NCBI GenBank assembly: GCA_017619815.1
Contig: JAFZRR010000024.1
Coordinates: forward strand, 1-14,964
Reading direction: 5' to 3'
Source: Bacilli bacterium
Lineage (GTDB): Bacteria; Bacillota_I; Bacilli_A; RFN20; CAG-826
DNA: 14,964 bases
The notes under the pieces were generated by a model that worked only from the letters and a program-made list of their open reading frames with translations, was not told where the DNA came from and made no database searches. Positions 1 through 6,965 of this stretch are shown in pieces (within the stretch, counting starts at the first letter, position 1; each line of letters begins with the position of its first letter). A program made the translations under genes and the position numbers.

Positions 1-698
1 GAAGTATTAAAGGCATCACCGGAGTTTGTTGGAACACCTGCAAGTGTATATGTAACAGGCACATATGAATATCCGGTCTCATTTTTGTAAATGAGAGAAA
101 TGATTAATTTAATTTCGCTTTCACCTCTATTAAGATCTTGTCTAGTTTCAGTGACTGTTGCGCATTTAAAGTTGAGCATCATATATGATGCGTTATCACA
201 TTCTTTAGAGAATAAAGCACCAAAGCCATTACCTCTTCCTGGTTTGACTTGTACACGTGCGTTCGCGTAATAACCATTGCAGAACATTTGACCATCAAAG
301 AGCTTTCCAATAACACCATATCTAAATGAATCATCATAATTTGATAGTTTTACCGCAGGTCCATATGGAGTTTTACCAACATCGTCTCCTTCTGGTTCAG
401 AGATGTCATAGTAATAAATATATTCGTCTGCATTTGGCTCGTTATAGTCAAATGTCGCATCATTTACTGAAGTAAATACACTATCAGCGTTTGTTAATTC
501 TCTTTCATCTTCTTGATAGGTGATTTTGTTGTTTTCTTTATATGGATTAATAGAATCATTCCATACGGAATAATAGTTTTTAAAGAAGTCGCTTGATGTA
601 TAAGGAACACCGTTATAGATTTCTTTTAAACCATAGCCACAAGATGTGAGGATAATTGATGGAGCTATTAATAATAATTTAAATGGAAATTTCTTCAT
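1..698 (-). CDS. Lipoprotein of unknown function (3' end outside window)
   Basis: The protein begins MKKFPFKLLLIAPSIILTSC, a short positively charged start, a hydrophobic core and a lipobox L-T-S-C with the lipidated Cys at residue 20, so it should be exported and anchored on the outer face of the membrane. About 232 residues lie in the window and the reading frame is still open at position 1. The mature part is rich in Tyr, Asn, Asp and Gly and has no membrane segment, which suits an extracellular beta-rich domain; I recognise no family. I chose the ATG at 698, 9 nt after an AGGAGG ribosome binding site (708-713); another in-frame ATG at 704 is only 3 nt from it. The start overlaps the last 20 nt of the preceding membrane protein gene, so the two are probably translationally coupled and may work together at the cell surface. 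Confidence 0.8.
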   Translation of the reverse strand, partial: MKKFPFKLLLIAPSIILTSCGYGLKEIYNGVPYTSSDFFKNYYSVWNDSINPYKENNKITYQEDERELTNADSVFTSVNDATFDYNEPNADEYIYYYDISEPEGDDVGKTPYGPAVKLSNYDDSFRYGVIGKLFDGQMFCNGYYANARVQVKPGRGNGFGALFSKECDNASYMMLNFKCATVTETRQDLNRGESEIKLIISLIYKNETGYSYVPVTYTLAGVPTNSGDAFNT

Positions 699-2154
699 CT
701 TCATTAACCTCCTCAACTTCTAATTCTTTCTTCGCTTTTTCTTCAAGTTCTTTATCTAATTTACTTGGTTCTAATTGGAGTGTGTGGTTAAACACATATC
801 CTAAAAAGAATACGCATATTAATAATGGAGCGGATGTATAGAAAGGCGCCATATTATCGGAATTGATAAGTGGGTAGTTATCGAATAATAACATGGAGAT
901 AACTAAGAATCCTAAAACCAATCCTGTAATGAGGTATTTAATATAATCTTCATCCGTACCTTTATTTAAATACTTAAATAATCTTCTAATACCAATCACT
1001 AATCCCGCAAGGAAGAAGACGGCACCGAAAAGTCCACTACTCATCAAGTTATCAAATAACCACATATTAGATAAAATTTGTGGAACACCATTTGGATAAT
1101 CTAAGAATGATCCACCAACTGGGCAACCAAATAACTTAAAGGTTGTAAATAAATCTTGGAAGATTGTGTCAATTGGACTGACATAGCGGTTGGTGTTAAA
1201 TAATCTATTTAACATTGAGTTACTAGAAATAATATTTCTAATACCACTTGTGAATCCCCAACTTGTTTGAGCGTTAATAAATAAGATAAGAATGATGACT
1301 AGGAATATAATTCCTAAAGTAATCATCATGACATTTAATACACTTCTGCTGTTCTTTATCTTTGCGCCCACAATAATAAGAGCGATACCAATAACTAAAA
1401 TAGCATCGGTAATAAGTGTCATTTTACTTATAGTAAATAATAAGGATATAAAGGCTAAGAAAGCTAATCCAGCGTAGATTAAGAATTCTTTCTTATTCTC
1501 TTTAAATTTAATGAAGAATAATGGAATAACCGCGGTTAAAAGAATACTTGGATATAAAGTCCAATATGTTAAAGAAACTTCTTTAAATCTAAAGCCATAT
1601 AACATATACGCCATTTCTCCAATAGGAACTGAAGAAGGTTTTCCATTATAGAAGATGTAATAGTTCTTATAAATAATTGTGTAGAATGGGACATAATAAA
1701 TCATTGTAATAAACAAGTTTATTAAAACGAACAATCCTAATGCACAATAAGTAACTAATAAAGCGTATTTAATTTTGAATTGTTTTAAATATGAAGTTAA
1801 GAAACCTGATAAACCAATTCCTAATAATCCAATAGGAACAAAGATGCTATTGGCCATACCGATTGCGCCGATGGAATAATAGTTAAATCCATTAAGTGCG
1901 GTTAAGATACCAAATATCACTAATGGGAATAGGAAAAATAGATAAGTGGTTAAACCATCTTTCTTAATTTGTCTAAAGGTCACCGCTACTAGTAAGATAG
2001 CGAGAACTAAAGATAATATTGCAAATAATAAAAATGAGTGTCCTAAGTTAAAACCAATAAAAGCGAGAACTTCTAAAACGAGGAATGCTAATACGGTTCC
2101 AAAATCACGAAGATCAAGCTTTCTTTTAGCGGTTTTTTCGGACACTTCTTCCAT
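679..2154 (-). CDS. Polytopic membrane protein, O-antigen ligase/polymerase-like
   Basis: A 491-residue protein with roughly eleven to thirteen hydrophobic segments, a short charged N-terminus (residues 1-16) and a highly acidic cytoplasmic-type tail (about the last 25 residues, rich in Glu and Lys). The layout resembles the O-antigen ligase / Wzy polymerase superfamily: many helices and, in the second half, a larger loop (about residues 305-375, with NRYVSPIDTI and GVPQILSNMWLFDN) followed by a helix reading SGLFGAVFFLAG. These proteins polymerise or transfer lipid-linked sugar chains outside the membrane. The match is by topology and general look, not a diagnostic motif, so another transporter-like function is possible. 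There is no ribosome binding site before the ATG; a TATAAT box lies 9 nt upstream. The gene is followed by, and overlaps, the lipoprotein gene. Confidence 0.6.
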   Translation of the reverse strand: MEEVSEKTAKRKLDLRDFGTVLAFLVLEVLAFIGFNLGHSFLLFAILSLVLAILLVAVTFRQIKKDGLTTYLFFLFPLVIFGILTALNGFNYYSIGAIGMANSIFVPIGLLGIGLSGFLTSYLKQFKIKYALLVTYCALGLFVLINLFITMIYYVPFYTIIYKNYYIFYNGKPSSVPIGEMAYMLYGFRFKEVSLTYWTLYPSILLTAVIPLFFIKFKENKKEFLIYAGLAFLAFISLLFTISKMTLITDAILVIGIALIIVGAKIKNSRSVLNVMMITLGIIFLVIILILFINAQTSWGFTSGIRNIISSNSMLNRLFNTNRYVSPIDTIFQDLFTTFKLFGCPVGGSFLDYPNGVPQILSNMWLFDNLMSSGLFGAVFFLAGLVIGIRRLFKYLNKGTDEDYIKYLITGLVLGFLVISMLLFDNYPLINSDNMAPFYTSAPLLICVFFLGYVFNHTLQLEPSKLDKELEEKAKKELEVEEVNEDEEISI

Positions 2155-2163
2155 ATGTAATTA

Positions 2164-2169
2164 ATTATA
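2164..2169 (-). promoter_or_regulatory. -10 box for the membrane protein gene, near-leaderless
   Basis: TATAAT on the minus strand ends 9 nt before the ATG at 2154. A transcript starting at the usual distance would have a leader of only a few nucleotides, and there is no Shine-Dalgarno sequence. No convincing -35 box; the upstream DNA is the T-tract of the preceding terminator. Confidence 0.5.
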
Positions 2170-2196
2170 AATTATTTTTTTATATAAAAAAGGTAT

Positions 2197-2216
2197 AAAA
2201 AAAGCGGCTTGGCCGC
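2197..2216 (-). terminator. Rho-independent terminator after the 48-residue gene
   Basis: On the minus strand GCGGC-CAA-GCCGC forms a short GC hairpin (2204-2216) followed by seven T (2203-2197). It lies 22 nt after the stop codon of the small acidic gene. Confidence 0.85.
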
Positions 2217-2237
2217 GATTTTTATTCGAACAATAAA

Positions 2238-2384
2238 TTATTCTTCGGATTCGAAGTAGAAATCATCTACATCGTTATCCATGCTGAGGTATTCGTCTGC
2301 AGATTGATAAGCTTCAAGGATTTCTAATTCCTCGTTTGTTGTGAGTTCGTTGTTACGATCTCTTGGTCCTAAAAATTCATCCAT
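2238..2384 (-). CDS. Small acidic protein, 48 residues, unknown function
   Basis: The reading frame starts MDEFLGPRDRNNELTTNEEL and ends DDFYFESEE, with a strong excess of Asp and Glu, no Cys, no membrane segment and no signal peptide. It is convincing as a gene although short: a perfect GGAGG ribosome binding site (2393-2397) sits 8 nt before the ATG, a rho-independent terminator follows the stop, and a plausible promoter lies upstream. It is transcribed divergently from the XRE regulator with 247 nt between the two starts, so it may be a target or partner of that regulator. I recognise no family. Acidic small proteins are sometimes inhibitors, DNA mimics or antitoxins, but nothing here decides between these. 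Confidence 0.75.
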   Translation of the reverse strand: MDEFLGPRDRNNELTTNEELEILEAYQSADEYLSMDNDVDDFYFESEE

Positions 2385-2397
2385 TTTAAATACCTCC

Positions 2398-2429
2398 ATT
2401 CTTTTAAGAATAACTGGGAAATTATTCCC
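2398..2429 (-). promoter_or_regulatory. Leader hairpins before the 48-residue gene
   Basis: The leader contains GGGAA-TAAT-TTCCC (2416-2429) and then ATTCTT-AA-AAGAAT (2398-2411), the latter directly beside the GGAGG at 2393-2397. GAATAA in the first hairpin can alternatively pair with TTATTC in the second, so the two structures could exclude each other and control access to the ribosome binding site. Seen directly as inverted repeats; the regulatory role is inference. Confidence 0.4.
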
Positions 2430-2436
2430 TCTTTGT

Positions 2437-2485
2437 TCTCTTGCTCATAACTATATCACTTTGTATATATACAACAAAGCAATTT
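2437..2485 (-). promoter_or_regulatory. Promoter and palindromic operator of the small acidic gene
   Basis: On the minus strand TTGTTG and TATAGT are spaced by 16 nt, a plausible -35/-10 pair. Between them lies the perfect 14-bp palindrome TTGTATATATACAA (2461-2474), well placed for a repressor. Ten of its bases recur (TTGTATATAT) at 2612-2621 just before the XRE gene. An autoregulated XRE operator is the natural guess. Confidence 0.5.
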
Positions 2486-2611
2486 TTGATTTAATTTATA
2501 CAGTGACAAAATTCCACTATTTTTTATAGATAAAATCATAAATCGTTCTTGCACTCCCTTATAGATAAGGGGAAAATATAATAAATAAGCTTAGTGAAAA
2601 TAGCATTTTAT

Positions 2612-2624
2612 TTGTATATATTAT
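2612..2624 (+). promoter_or_regulatory. -10 region of the XRE regulator gene, leaderless, with operator half
   Basis: TATATT (2617-2622) or TATTAT (2619-2624) lies 9 or 7 nt before the ATG at 2632, with no ribosome binding site, so the mRNA probably begins at or next to the start codon. The overlapping TTGTATATAT repeats most of the palindrome at 2461-2474. Confidence 0.45.
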
Positions 2625-2631
2625 TATTACT

Positions 2632-3249
2632 ATGGAAGAAAAGAAGAGTTTAGAACAAATTATCGCAGATAACTTGGTATATTACCGTAAGGCCGCTGGA
2701 CTCACACAATTAGAAGTTGCTGAGAAATTTAACTATTCCGATAAATCAATCTCTAAATGGGAAAGAGCGGAAGGTATGCCTGACATCTTAGTCCTTAAAG
2801 CCCTCGCCGATTTCTATGATATACGCGTGGATGATTTCTTTAAGGAAGAGAAAACTAAGATTCCAATGACTAAAAAGAATAAACGCTGGTTTATCTTTGG
2901 ACTCAGCGAAACCCTTGTTTGGTTAGTGTTCGGCGTTTTCTTTACCGTGTTTTCTATCTTCTTACAGGGACAATTCGCCTGGTGGTTACTATTTGTTTAT
3001 GCCGCTAGCGCATCAGCGATTCTCGCGGTTGTTTGGGCGGGTATTTACCATAAACGCCTCTATCAGATGATTGCGACAAGCTGTATTATTTGGTTCACCA
3101 TTGCTTCCGTCTATCTCACCGCCTTAATGGTGACACTTCCAAATGCAAATCCAAATCTCTGGTTATTATTCTTAATCGGTGTTCCACTGGAAATTCTCGC
3201 AGTGCTTTGGTACTTCTTAAGAAAGAACCTCAAAAAGAAAGTAAATTAA
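2632..3249 (+). CDS. XRE-family HTH regulator fused to four membrane helices
   Basis: Residues about 9-65 form a Cro/C1-type helix-turn-helix: the recognition part is TQLEVAEKFNYSDKSISKWERAEGMPD split around helices 2 and 3, followed by the typical LKALADFYDIRVDDFF end of the domain. After a Lys-rich linker (76-84) come four hydrophobic segments at roughly 86-110, 114-138, 144-168 and 175-195, and a basic tail. This is a known architecture in Firmicutes: a DNA-binding domain held at the membrane, often regulating its own promoter and a neighbouring gene in response to membrane stress. The signal is unknown here. It is a single-gene unit ended by a terminator, divergent from the small acidic gene; the shared palindrome is the likely binding site. 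Confidence 0.85.
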   Translation: MEEKKSLEQIIADNLVYYRKAAGLTQLEVAEKFNYSDKSISKWERAEGMPDILVLKALADFYDIRVDDFFKEEKTKIPMTKKNKRWFIFGLSETLVWLVFGVFFTVFSIFLQGQFAWWLLFVYAASASAILAVVWAGIYHKRLYQMIATSCIIWFTIASVYLTALMVTLPNANPNLWLLFLIGVPLEILAVLWYFLRKNLKKKVN

Positions 3250-3250
3250 A

Positions 3251-3276
3251 AGATTGGTCATCCGCCAATCTTTTTT
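3251..3276 (+). terminator. Rho-independent terminator between convergent genes
   Basis: AGATTGG (3251-3257) pairs with CCAATCT (3265-3271) across a 7-nt loop, followed by a run of T on the plus strand. It ends the XRE transcript; on the other strand only four T follow, so it may also weakly end the lipid operon, whose last stop codon is at 3293. Confidence 0.85.
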
Positions 3277-3292
3277 CTTATTTAATATTCTA

Positions 3293-4144
3293 TTAATCTT
3301 CTTTTAATCCGTCATTAATATATAAGATACCAAGTGTCTTTGGACCACAGTGAGATGTAATTGTCGCTTGTGCGGTTGTATCGTAGATCTTTTTAAATCC
3401 GCGTTTCTTTAAAGCGTCATAAGCAATTTGTCTCATTTCATCAGTCGCATATGAGTGCGTAACGAAAGCGATAGATAAATCTGGATTATTGAATTCTTCT
3501 AATGTGTCGTTGCAATAGTTTTCAACACAGGCTTCATTACGTCCATGATATTTCTTATTTGGAAGCATCTTGCCACCTTGTAAGATGATTTGTGGTTTGA
3601 TTCTAAATAACGCTGCGGCAAATTTAGCAACGCCAGAACAACGGCCACCTTTATGTAAGTAATTCAAAGAATTAATAACAAATGAGGCTTGGACAAATGG
3701 GACTCTGGCTTCGACCTTTTCCACGATTTCTTTTGGTTCTAAACCTTTATTCGCTAATTTACGGGCATAAATGGCTAATAAAGCAATACCGGTGGATAAG
3801 GATTGAGAGTCGATGATGTAAACGTTTTTCAAAATAGATGCGGTACGTTTTGCGTTTTCACAAGCAGAAGAGATGCCAGAAGATAAGCAAATATGAATAA
3901 CTGCATCATGTGTTTTTAATAATTTGGTGAAGTATTTATCGTATTGATATTCATTGACCGCTGCGGTTTTTGGTAAAACACCTGTCTTTTCAACATAATC
4001 GAAAATCTCTAATGGAGTAATTTCTCCATCATAACCGCTTTTATCACCGAGGATGACGGTGAATGGAATAACATCTATATCAAATTCTTTTTGTAACTCT
4101 TTTGGGATATCAAGTGTAGATTCAGTAGATATAGCAATCTTCAT
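3293..4144 (-). CDS. DegV-family fatty-acid-binding protein (second paralogue)
   Basis: DegV/FakB proteins hold one fatty acid in a buried pocket and present its carboxylate to a partner enzyme. The 283 residues match the family in length and in motifs: STESTLDIP (6-14), the LPKTA segment (57-61) corresponding to the usual TSQPS, LSSGISSA (87-94), DSQSLSTG (112-119), HKGGR with Arg168, IKPQI (182-186) and SHCGPKTLGI with His265. The Arg and His expected to bind the carboxylate network are present. A strong AGGAGG-type ribosome binding site precedes the ATG. It is the last gene of the lipid operon, 41 nt after the hydrolase gene. In Firmicutes the usual partner is the kinase FakA, which is not in this window. 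Confidence 0.9.
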   Translation of the reverse strand: MKIAISTESTLDIPKELQKEFDIDVIPFTVILGDKSGYDGEITPLEIFDYVEKTGVLPKTAAVNEYQYDKYFTKLLKTHDAVIHICLSSGISSACENAKRTASILKNVYIIDSQSLSTGIALLAIYARKLANKGLEPKEIVEKVEARVPFVQASFVINSLNYLHKGGRCSGVAKFAAALFRIKPQIILQGGKMLPNKKYHGRNEACVENYCNDTLEEFNNPDLSIAFVTHSYATDEMRQIAYDALKKRGFKKIYDTTAQATITSHCGPKTLGILYINDGLKED

Positions 4145-4185
4145 AAACTACCTCCTTTACTGACGCTTAAAGTATATATTTTTAT

Positions 4186-5157
4186 TTACTTTACTGTCAA
4201 AAATTCTTTCACGGTTTGGTCATATTTCTCAGTCGCATTATTTCTAATATGACTATGTGTACCTTCAGTGAACCAAACCAATTTCTTCTTTTCACTGATA
4301 CATTCATTGAATAATATTTCTGCGTTTTCAGGAACAGAATATTTATCATTCTTAGAATGGATAAATAGCACTGGGATTGTGAGCTTTTTCACACATTCCT
4401 CTGGGTTACTTTCCATAACGGAAACACCAGTATAAATACGGAACCACATCCAAATTAAATGGAAAACAGGGAAAATTTTATGTCCTAAATCGACATAATG
4501 TCTTCTATAGGATTCCTTAAAATTAATAAAAGCTCCATCAAGAGTGATTCTTTCCACAAGTCCTGGATTATCTTTGCTCGTGGCTGCGAGTAAGCCAGCC
4601 GCACCACCAACACAAACACAGTGTAAGGCAAAGCTTTCTTGGTTAAATTCTTTAGCGATATATTTCATCCACGCTAAAACGTCGGTACTTTCTTTAATAC
4701 CAACTGTGGATAATTTACCTTCGCTAAAGCCATGAGCTCTAGGATCAATGAACAATAAATTGTATCCGCTTTCTTTATATGGTTTTGCGTAATAATAGCC
4801 ATACATCAAGCATTCACAACGACCCGCTAAGAATAAAGCGGTTTTCTTATGACCAAAGTCATAGAACTCACCAGCTAATTTAAGTCCATCATTTTCAATT
4901 TGGACATCTTGCTTTTTATCAGCAAACTGAGCCATATAATTAACACCTTCATCCCACATCTTCACTTGTTCAGGATTGTTAGGTGCGGAGCAGGTTCTTC
5001 CCCAACCACCACCGTATTTCTTACTTAAGGTATGTAAATACACTCTTCTTGCGGTTTCAAAAATAATCCACAAACCGAAGAGAAGTGAAACACCGATAAA
5101 TATAGAAACGCCAATGATGAGCCAAAAAGCCCATGTTGGGAGAGAAGTTAATACCAT
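4186..5157 (-). CDS. Membrane-anchored alpha/beta hydrolase with Cys in the nucleophile position
   Basis: Residues 10-33 are one hydrophobic helix, then an alpha/beta hydrolase fold fills the rest of the 323 residues. Visible elements are the strand and turn NLLFIDPRAHGFSEG (133-147), the nucleophile elbow HCVCVGGAAG (179-188), the acid loop HSKNDKYSVP and a C-terminal His in EGTHSHIR. In this family the elbow is normally G-x-S-x-G; here the central residue is Cys182 (codon at 4612-4614), with Cys at the first Gly position as well. Cys occurs in dienelactone hydrolases and polyester synthases, so a thioesterase or acyltransferase is possible. I start at ATG 5157, 5 nt after GAGGT, rather than at TTG 5169. 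It lies 23 nt after the first DegV gene. Confidence 0.8.
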   Translation of the reverse strand: MVLTSLPTWAFWLIIGVSIFIGVSLLFGLWIIFETARRVYLHTLSKKYGGGWGRTCSAPNNPEQVKMWDEGVNYMAQFADKKQDVQIENDGLKLAGEFYDFGHKKTALFLAGRCECLMYGYYYAKPYKESGYNLLFIDPRAHGFSEGKLSTVGIKESTDVLAWMKYIAKEFNQESFALHCVCVGGAAGLLAATSKDNPGLVERITLDGAFINFKESYRRHYVDLGHKIFPVFHLIWMWFRIYTGVSVMESNPEECVKKLTIPVLFIHSKNDKYSVPENAEILFNECISEKKKLVWFTEGTHSHIRNNATEKYDQTVKEFLTVK

Positions 5158-5180
5158 ATATGACCTCAATAATTGTTTAA

Positions 5181-6119
5181 TTATTTTTTAGAGAGAATAG
5201 ACGCTAATAATTTTCTTTCTTCTTCACAGTCTTTGCTCACTGGACTATCAGAGAAGAAGAATAAAGCGATTAAGCCTGGACCAACATTAACACCGTTAGA
5301 TTGACCCATACGGCATTTTAAGACTGTGGCTTCAGGAGCGTTTGCTTTAGCAATTTTCACAAATTCATCACATTGTTCTTCTCTAATGGAGTGAACACAG
5401 ATCATCACTTGTGGTTCTTGTTTGCTTAATAATGCTTTTAAGAATTCATCAGCAACTTTATAACCAGCTTTATATCCACGAGCGTTACCTAAAACGCATG
5501 GCATACCTGTTTCATTGGAGAAGTCAGCCATTGGTTTGACGCCTGCCATGGTGCCAAAGAAGGCTTTAGCTTTGCTAATACGACCACTTCTTTGAAGGAA
5601 GAATAAGTTATCTAACATACCGACTTGGTGTAAGCATCTTTTCTTTTCTTCTAACCATTTGAAGTTTTCTTCCGCGGACATACCTTTGTCACGGTTTAAA
5701 GAGGCTAAAACACAGAGAATGGAAATACCACCACTATAACGTTTGGAGTCGACGACATATAAATGTCTTTCTGGATATTTTTCTTCTAAATCTCTTTTGA
5801 CTAATAAGAAGGAATTGTATGTACCAGACATACCACTTGATAATGTGACTGCGATAATGTCTTTACCTTGTTTGAAGTATTCTTCAACTCTTTCACCAAT
5901 TAAGTATTGGTTTGGCAAACCGGTTTTGAAGTTTTCTTTCTTATCTAAACGGTGATAGAAATCTTCAAAGGAAATTTCTTCCCAGTCAATCGCGGCTAAA
6001 TGGTCTGTTCCATCAGGATAAACAACAGAACCAGGAACTGGTTTTTCAATTTTAAATTGTTGTCTTTGTTCCGCGGATAAATCCATACAGGAATCTGCTA
6101 AAATTACATACTCACTCAT
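5181..6119 (-). CDS. DegV-family fatty-acid-binding protein (first paralogue, altered pocket)
   Basis: A 312-residue DegV/FakB-like protein. Family motifs are recognisable: ADSCMDLS (8-15), KTGLPNQ (65-71), LSSGMSGTY (93-101), VDSKRYSGG (123-131), LQRSGRIS with Arg180, GVKPM (193-197) and NVGPGLIALFF near the C-terminus. The His that normally precedes x-G-P-G in the family is Asn278 here (codon 5286-5288), so carboxylate or partner contacts may differ from the second copy. The ATG at 6119 is 8 nt after GGAGG; the in-frame TTG at 6125 is only 2 nt from it and is rejected. It follows the PPTase gene by 19 nt in the lipid operon. It likely binds a fatty acid or related lipid. Confidence 0.88.
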   Translation of the reverse strand: MSEYVILADSCMDLSAEQRQQFKIEKPVPGSVVYPDGTDHLAAIDWEEISFEDFYHRLDKKENFKTGLPNQYLIGERVEEYFKQGKDIIAVTLSSGMSGTYNSFLLVKRDLEEKYPERHLYVVDSKRYSGGISILCVLASLNRDKGMSAEENFKWLEEKKRCLHQVGMLDNLFFLQRSGRISKAKAFFGTMAGVKPMADFSNETGMPCVLGNARGYKAGYKVADEFLKALLSKQEPQVMICVHSIREEQCDEFVKIAKANAPEATVLKCRMGQSNGVNVGPGLIALFFFSDSPVSKDCEEERKLLASILSKK

Positions 6120-6138
6120 TATCAAATCCTCCAGAGTA

Positions 6139-6714
6139 TTATTTAAAGTATACTTTAACGTTATCTAAACTGTCACCCACAACTGAGTAAACATATCTTT
6201 CAGCACCGATATTTAAGAAATCAGTCTTAACGTTAGTGATTTTTGTAGTGTCGATCGCTTTTGGATCAAATCTATTTTCATTCGCGTATTTAAAAGCCGC
6301 TTCTTTAATGGTCCAAAGGATAAAGAAGTCGTTTTCACTTTCGCACTTTTCATTTTCACACATTGTTTTATTTACGAGTTTAAGTGGGTGTCTTTTTGTG
6401 TCCATATATTCTAAGTCCACACCGACATAAGAATCGCTAATTGCGACACAAACGATGCCGTGGCTATGGCTTAAAGAGAATTGGCATTTATCACATATCC
6501 ATTTACCGTTTTCGAGTTTTTTGAACTCAACTTCGCGGATATCAATACCTAAAGATTGTTTCAAAGCCATTTCTAAAAGTTTCCAAATGTAAAACTTCTC
6601 TTGTTTAACTTTGAAGTTAGAACAGGATTCAATCTCTTGTTGACGAATGTCACAGACATAACCGTCACAAATAAAAGGCATATGGGCGAAGTAAATATGT
6701 GTGAGTTTTTCCAT
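6139..6714 (-). CDS. 4'-phosphopantetheinyl transferase, Sfp type
   Basis: This enzyme moves the phosphopantetheine arm of CoA to the Ser of a carrier protein, turning apo-ACP into holo-ACP. The 191 residues carry the family signatures: FSLSHSHG (79-86), VGVDLEYMD (97-105) with the Mg-binding D100 and E102, and ILWTIKEAAFKY (132-143) with E138 and K142. The N-terminal third is short for Sfp (about 220-240 residues), so it is a compact member. The start codon overlaps the stop of the ACP gene (TAATG), which strongly suggests that this acyl carrier protein is its substrate. The C-terminal part after residue 145 is weakly conserved. Confidence 0.9.
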   Translation of the reverse strand: MEKLTHIYFAHMPFICDGYVCDIRQQEIESCSNFKVKQEKFYIWKLLEMALKQSLGIDIREVEFKKLENGKWICDKCQFSLSHSHGIVCVAISDSYVGVDLEYMDTKRHPLKLVNKTMCENEKCESENDFFILWTIKEAAFKYANENRFDPKAIDTTKITNVKTDFLNIGAERYVYSVVGDSLDNVKVYFK

Positions 6715-6965
6715 TATTTTTGATTGTTTTCAATGTAATCGATGACATCTTTGACAGTATTAAAATCATCAAAAGATGCATCATTAAATTCGAGATTAAA
6801 TGTATTTTCAATTGATATTGCTAAATATAGAACACCAATGGATGTTAAACCTAAGTCCCCTCTAAGGTCACTATTTTCATTACAATCATCGAGCACTTCT
6901 GGTGTGGAAGTATTCGCTAATTTGATGAGTTCTTTTAATTTGGCAAATATTTCTTCTCGACTCAT
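6714..6965 (-). CDS. Acyl carrier protein
   Basis: An 83-residue acidic four-helix carrier protein. The attachment motif is DLGLTSIGVLYL, with Ser42 as the expected phosphopantetheine site; the usual DSL is replaced by TSI, as in several specialised (non-FASII) carrier proteins. The C-terminal helix FNTVKDVIDYIENNQ is typical. The ATG overlaps the TGA of the AMP-ligase (ATGA) and the stop overlaps the PPTase start, so ligase, carrier and PPTase are translated in a coupled row. It probably carries an acyl group loaded by the ligase. A dlt-type or peptide-synthetase carrier is less likely since no DltB/DltD or condensation domain is near. Confidence 0.92.
   Translation of the reverse strand: MSREEIFAKLKELIKLANTSTPEVLDDCNENSDLRGDLGLTSIGVLYLAISIENTFNLEFNDASFDDFNTVKDVIDYIENNQK

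Noticed and set aside
2341..2529. Plus-strand frame of 62 codons across the small gene and intergenic region
   Set aside because: It is antisense to the small acidic gene, crosses the promoter region and has no ribosome binding site.
5158..5169. TTG start of the alpha/beta hydrolase
   Set aside because: ATG 5157 is correctly spaced from GAGGT, which lies between the two starts.
6120..6125. TTG start of the first DegV gene
   Set aside because: It is only 2 nt after GGAGG; the ATG at 6119 has a spacing of 8 nt.
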